The notes below the pieces were generated by a model that was not told where the DNA came from, searched no databases, and saw only the letters and a program-made list of their open reading frames with translations. 10,878 nucleotides of DNA from NCBI GenBank assembly GCA_900404475.1, contig OUQQ01000420.1:7080-17957 (forward strand), written 5' to 3'. A program made the translations under genes and the position numbers. Of this stretch, positions 8,336 through 10,878 are shown piece after piece (within the stretch, counting starts at the first letter, position 1; every line of letters begins with the position of its first letter). This stretch comes from Spongospora subterranea (Eukaryota; Endomyxa; Phytomyxea; Plasmodiophorida; Plasmodiophoridae).

Positions 8336-8702
8336 CCTCTGTGATTAATCTTCCTATTACAATACATCATTATTGCTATTTATTCAACTTTCATCGGCTC
8401 AAAGTAAATTGTCCAACATCACAGATCAATATAGCACTATCAGTTTCTCAACGAAATGAGCAGCGCTACCATTGCAGATTGCTTTGTCGCTGGTCATAGC
8501 TTCATTCAACCATGTTCAAAGGGATCATCTTCTCGATTCGTGAGGCAAGTAATTTTTGAAAAATCCTTCGTCTCCATATCGAGGTTTCTACAAAGAAGTC
8601 GCTGTGAGCCGACGTTCCAACCGGTTTCTGGTTGCAATGTGCGACAATCAGTATCCTGTCTAAGTGTAACCTAAACAGCCAACGCCCTGGTCGATCGGCT
8701 AA

Positions 8703-8719
8703 ATAACGATCATCGTTAT
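8703..8719. repeat. 17-nt perfect palindrome
   Basis: ATAACGAT-C-ATCGTTAT, eight paired bases around one central base. It could be a dimeric protein-binding site; the one-base centre makes a stable RNA hairpin loop impossible. No evidence for function. Confidence 0.5.
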
Positions 8720-8906
8720 AGGCTATTTTAAAACGGTTTTGTGATGTCACATATTTATTGATCGAGCAACTACAGTACTCACCAGCAAGGACGATTTCTG
8801 AAGGGGCCGCGATCAGTCCTCTGCTTAAACGGCTACGACTGGTTCATTTCATGATTTTTGAACTGGGACAGTTCTGCTATCTCCAAACAGTCGTGGCGTA
8901 GGGTTT

Positions 8907-9158
8907 TTAGTCATACTGGTAAACGGCTTCGTCCATGGGTCTTACTCCCTTCGCCAACTGTATACAAGCTCGAATAGTCAGGAAATGAATTTGCCCTTTA
9001 ACAAGCAAAGTCGCGCTCAGTGACTCGAAGGATCTCAGAACACGTTGACCGAGTGACTGTCGAACAAATGGGGGTGATGACCTATCGGGACGTGAACGAG
9101 ATTCACCTCTGCCGTTCATCGTGAAATTCTCTCGAGTTTCTGCCAAGACCAGCGGCAT
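8907..9158 (-). CDS. weak candidate: small basic protein or first exon
   Basis: An 83-codon open frame starts at the ATG 9156-9158, only 12 bp from the divergent ATG of the F-box-like gene. It is Arg/Ser-rich near the N-terminus (GRGESRSRPDRSSPPF), then has an amphipathic stretch (QRVLRSFESLSATLLVKGQI). No family recognised. A donor-like GTAAGA follows the codon for G70 or so, and a minus-strand GTGAGT lies near 8775-8780, so it might be exon 1 of a spliced gene reaching the frame at 8502-8750, but no convincing exon chain can be proved. It may equally be chance. Confidence 0.2.
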   Translation of the reverse strand: MPLVLAETRENFTMNGRGESRSRPDRSSPPFVRQSLGQRVLRSFESLSATLLVKGQIHFLTIRACIQLAKGVRPMDEAVYQYD

Positions 9159-9170
9159 TCTCAGCGGTTG

Positions 9171-10457
9171 ATGGATCCGCTTTCATCTCTGTTATCATCC
9201 TTTTATTACACACCGATATTAACCTTTCTAGAGCCTCAAGATGCTTTATCACTCGCCAGAACAAACAGATTCTTGGCAACCGGTGCGTTTTTTCGCGAAG
9301 TGTTCAATTGTTTTTCCGATTGAGTTTCAGATATGCGACACGATGGTTGTCCAATCTGGCAATATTTTTACAACTTGGCCCGTCCTGAATCTAATCCTGG
9401 ACCGATTGAGGCCGTTACTTACGAGCAGTTCTCGAATATGTCACGATCGGTCAAGATTCGGTTTGTTCGTGGGCGTTTCGGTGCAATTTCGCGTCTGCTC
9501 CTTTCAACAGAGTTCGTCATGCACCCGCAGGCGACGTTCCAGGAACTGGGAGACTATCTCATGAACGTTATCACTCCCGGGCGCCATTGCGCACAGGATT
9601 TTGAGCCGGCAACGATAAAACGACTCAATGGCGCAATCGTGCAACTGAACCTTCAAGATCCTGTGCCGATCAATGACGTTTTACGAATCGGGGATCGGAT
9701 CCGAATGGGTCTGGCCGATGTTCACGAAGTTACTGATATCGTCTGGATGCGTTGGTGTTCAGATTGTCATCATATTGGTCGGTTATGGCCATATCGCACC
9801 CTTTATCGCAAGTCGCCTTGCCATCGTATCCGCCCTCTGTCCGATCCAGCCGATCCCAATATCATCGACAATCTCTTCCCAAATATCGTCTCGTGTTTGC
9901 GCAAGGGGATGACCATCTTCATTTTCCCGCTCTTCGTCACCCTGGCCTGGAAAAATGGCATCCCAAATCAGAACCATTCCGCCTCGGGTGACGCCAACGA
10001 CGTTGGACCGTTCCTGAACCAGATTGAAACAATTCTGGAAGGTCAAGGAGGGGTTGGTCCACGTCCAAACAGAGCTGATGGCGAACCGCTCTTCGTGAAT
10101 CTCTGGCGCTATATCAAAACACTGTATCTGGACGATCCAATGAACTGCTCACTCAGCTGCACGGGCAATGCGTTTGAGTTCACGATATATCGCGGTCAGC
10201 CGATAGATGGTGACCATATCGTCACCCGAGATGTGTCGGACCCCGTTATCAACGACCTCGAACCTGCGTTCCCCGAAGAAGCCGATGAACCACGTCCAAG
10301 CGGCTATCGAACTCTGCACGATCTGTTCCTAGATCTGGAGGAGTATCTTCATCAGGATCGAATCCCCCTCCTGATCCGATATCGCGATAATCATCATCGC
10401 CGTCCCATCGACACGGCTCGTCGTGGGCCAGCATTCAGAACATGTTCAATTATTTAA
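9171..10457 (+). CDS. F-box-like protein with C-terminal CaaX motif
   Basis: Exon 1 is 9171-9282 and exon 2 is 9331-10457; the 48-nt intron starts GTGCGT and ends TTTCAG. The join makes codon D38 and gives 412 residues. Residues about 10-52 look like an F-box: TPILTFLEPQDALSLARTN, then RFLATD, a short insert and WQYFY. F-boxes bind Skp1 in SCF ubiquitin ligases. Residues about 77-166 resemble a ubiquitin-like fold: VKIRFVRG, ATFQELGDYLMNVI, then IKRLNGAIV and LRIGDRIRM. A similar pattern recurs at about 318-388 (FEFTIYRGQPIDG, TLHDLFLDLEEYL, IPLLIRYRD). The protein ends in CSII (409-412), a plausible CaaX box whose final Ile suggests geranylgeranylation. The middle (171-290) is rich in Cys, His and Pro with a hydrophobic MTIFIFPLFVTLAW. 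If exon 1 is wrong, translation would start at M39 and lose the F-box. Family calls are inference; the open frame itself is strong. Confidence 0.72.
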
Positions 10458-10499
10458 TATATGACACGAAACCAGGATTCCATACGTCGTCCACATGAA

Positions 10500-10760
10500 T
10501 TTCCCCAAACTCACGCCTTTTTTTTTGAAGCATTATCACCGATTCTGCGCGACCAAACTCATCCAAACGAATGGACCAAGAACCGGTGACTTCTATTTAA
10601 GCTGAAGCAAGGCTTCTTGATCGTTCAGATGGAATACCATGAATGAGGCCTGAACAACAACTTCAATCAATGTGATATTTTTACACCGAGAGCAATGCTC
10701 TGTCGCAAAATCAACTAACCAACAGGTTTCTGCATTGGCAATCCTGGTGCAAAGTAACTG
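10500..10760 (-). pseudogene. ankyrin-family relic near right edge
   Basis: On the minus strand one frame reads NITLIEVVVQASFMVFHLND, then EALLQLK and a stop; another gives LDEFGRAESVIML, which resembles SEFGRTPLDIAAEF in the copy at 1753-2157. The QAS segment matches 1643-1664 at DNA level. A poly-A tract at plus 10518-10525 region reads as T-rich, that is TTTTTTTT on the plus strand. Too short and broken to be functional; it is a dispersed copy of the left-hand family. Confidence 0.5.
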
Positions 10761-10810
10761 AACGGTGTCAGGTCAGATAAAAATGGATATTTATGTCGAC
10801 TGAAAATTGC

Positions 10811-10815
10811 AAAAA
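10811..10815 (-). terminator. Pol III T-run terminator of tRNA-Leu
   Basis: Five A on the plus strand are TTTTT on the minus strand, one base after the tRNA discriminator and an A, where RNA polymerase III termination is expected. Confidence 0.75.
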
Positions 10816-10816
10816 T

Positions 10817-10878
10817 TGCCCCAGACGGGATTCGAACCCGCGCCCCACGAATGAGATGCGAACCTGAATCGCACGTGT
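10817..10878 (-). tRNA. tRNA-Leu (anticodon CAG), 5' part outside window
   Basis: Read on the minus strand: anticodon stem TGCGA/TCGCA with a 7-nt loop TTCAGGT and anticodon CAG (plus 10864-10866); a long variable arm CTCA-TTCG-TGGG typical of type II tRNAs (Leu, Ser); T stem GCGGG/CCCGT with loop TTCGAAT (B box GGTTCGAATCC); 3' acceptor strand CTGGGGC and discriminator A at 10817. Discriminator A and anticodon CAG both fit leucine, reading CUG codons. The 5' acceptor strand and D arm lie beyond 10878; the expected 5' acceptor is GCCCCAG. No CCA is encoded, as in eukaryotes. Transcription runs leftwards, convergent with the F-box-like gene. Confidence 0.9.

Larger units (their letters stand above)
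8336..9170. other. intergenic region, 3' flank of the antiporter
   Basis: It begins with the AT-rich 3' flank of the antiporter (no clear AATAAA on the plus strand nearby). The minus strand has two open frames, 8502-8750 (82 codons) and 8907-9158 (83 codons), treated separately as weak candidates. A 17-nt palindrome sits at 8703-8719. Nothing else is recognisable. Confidence 0.45.

Noticed and set aside
9673..9991. Two other plus-strand frames of 79 codons inside exon 2 of the F-box-like gene, one hydrophobic (VGVQIVIILVGYG).
   Set aside because: They lie wholly within a 374-codon open frame and have no independent start context or homology that I can see.
10840..10860. CAT in CTCATTC read as the anticodon of a tRNA-Met.
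   Set aside because: The stem around it would contain a mismatch, whereas the CAG loop has a perfect 5-bp stem and the CTCATTC bases form part of a clean variable arm (CTCA-TTCG-TGGG).
1..10878. CRISPR array, insertion sequence or prophage.
   Set aside because: No regularly spaced identical repeats, no transposase or phage genes and no terminal inverted repeats with target duplications were seen; the gene structure is eukaryotic.

Overview
The window is nuclear DNA of a eukaryote, most likely a protist. The gene at 5097-8335 can only be read by removing 13 GT-AG introns (46-266 nt). A second gene has one 48-nt intron. A partial tRNA gene at the right edge has a Pol III-type B box and T-run terminator. 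No bacterial signals (ribosome binding sites, operons) are seen. The genetic code looks standard. Short introns plus many ankyrin-like relics would fit several protist groups (for example rhizarian or oomycete-like genomes); I cannot name the lineage from sequence alone.

Layout. (1) About 1-3770, minus strand: a block of decayed ankyrin-repeat coding sequence. At least four copies of a distinctive module (TPIF-x-AVRS type) are recognisable, separated by stops and frameshifts. A 20-bp tandem expansion at 2933-2992 explains one of the frame breaks. A further scrap of the same family lies about 6.8 kb away at 10500-10760. (2) About 3905-4516, plus strand: a frame-broken relic of an unidentified protein. 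(3) 5097-8335, plus strand: a 14-exon cation/proton antiporter of the endosomal Na+/H+ exchanger type, 560 residues when spliced; this is the best-supported gene here. (4) 8336-9170: an intergenic stretch with a 17-nt palindrome and two weak minus-strand open frames. (5) 9171-10457, plus strand: a two-exon gene for a 412-residue protein with an F-box-like N-terminus, one or two possible ubiquitin-fold segments and a C-terminal CaaX-type tetrapeptide (CSII). (6) 10817-10878, minus strand: the 3' part of a tRNA-Leu(CAG) gene, cut by the window edge.

The genes do not form an operon or an obvious pathway. The most interesting item is the F-box-like/CaaX protein, whose architecture suggests a membrane-tethered ubiquitin-system component. 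The ankyrin block looks like a gene-family graveyard formed by duplication and decay. All exon joins, domain calls and family calls were made by eye and would need RNA data or profile searches to confirm.
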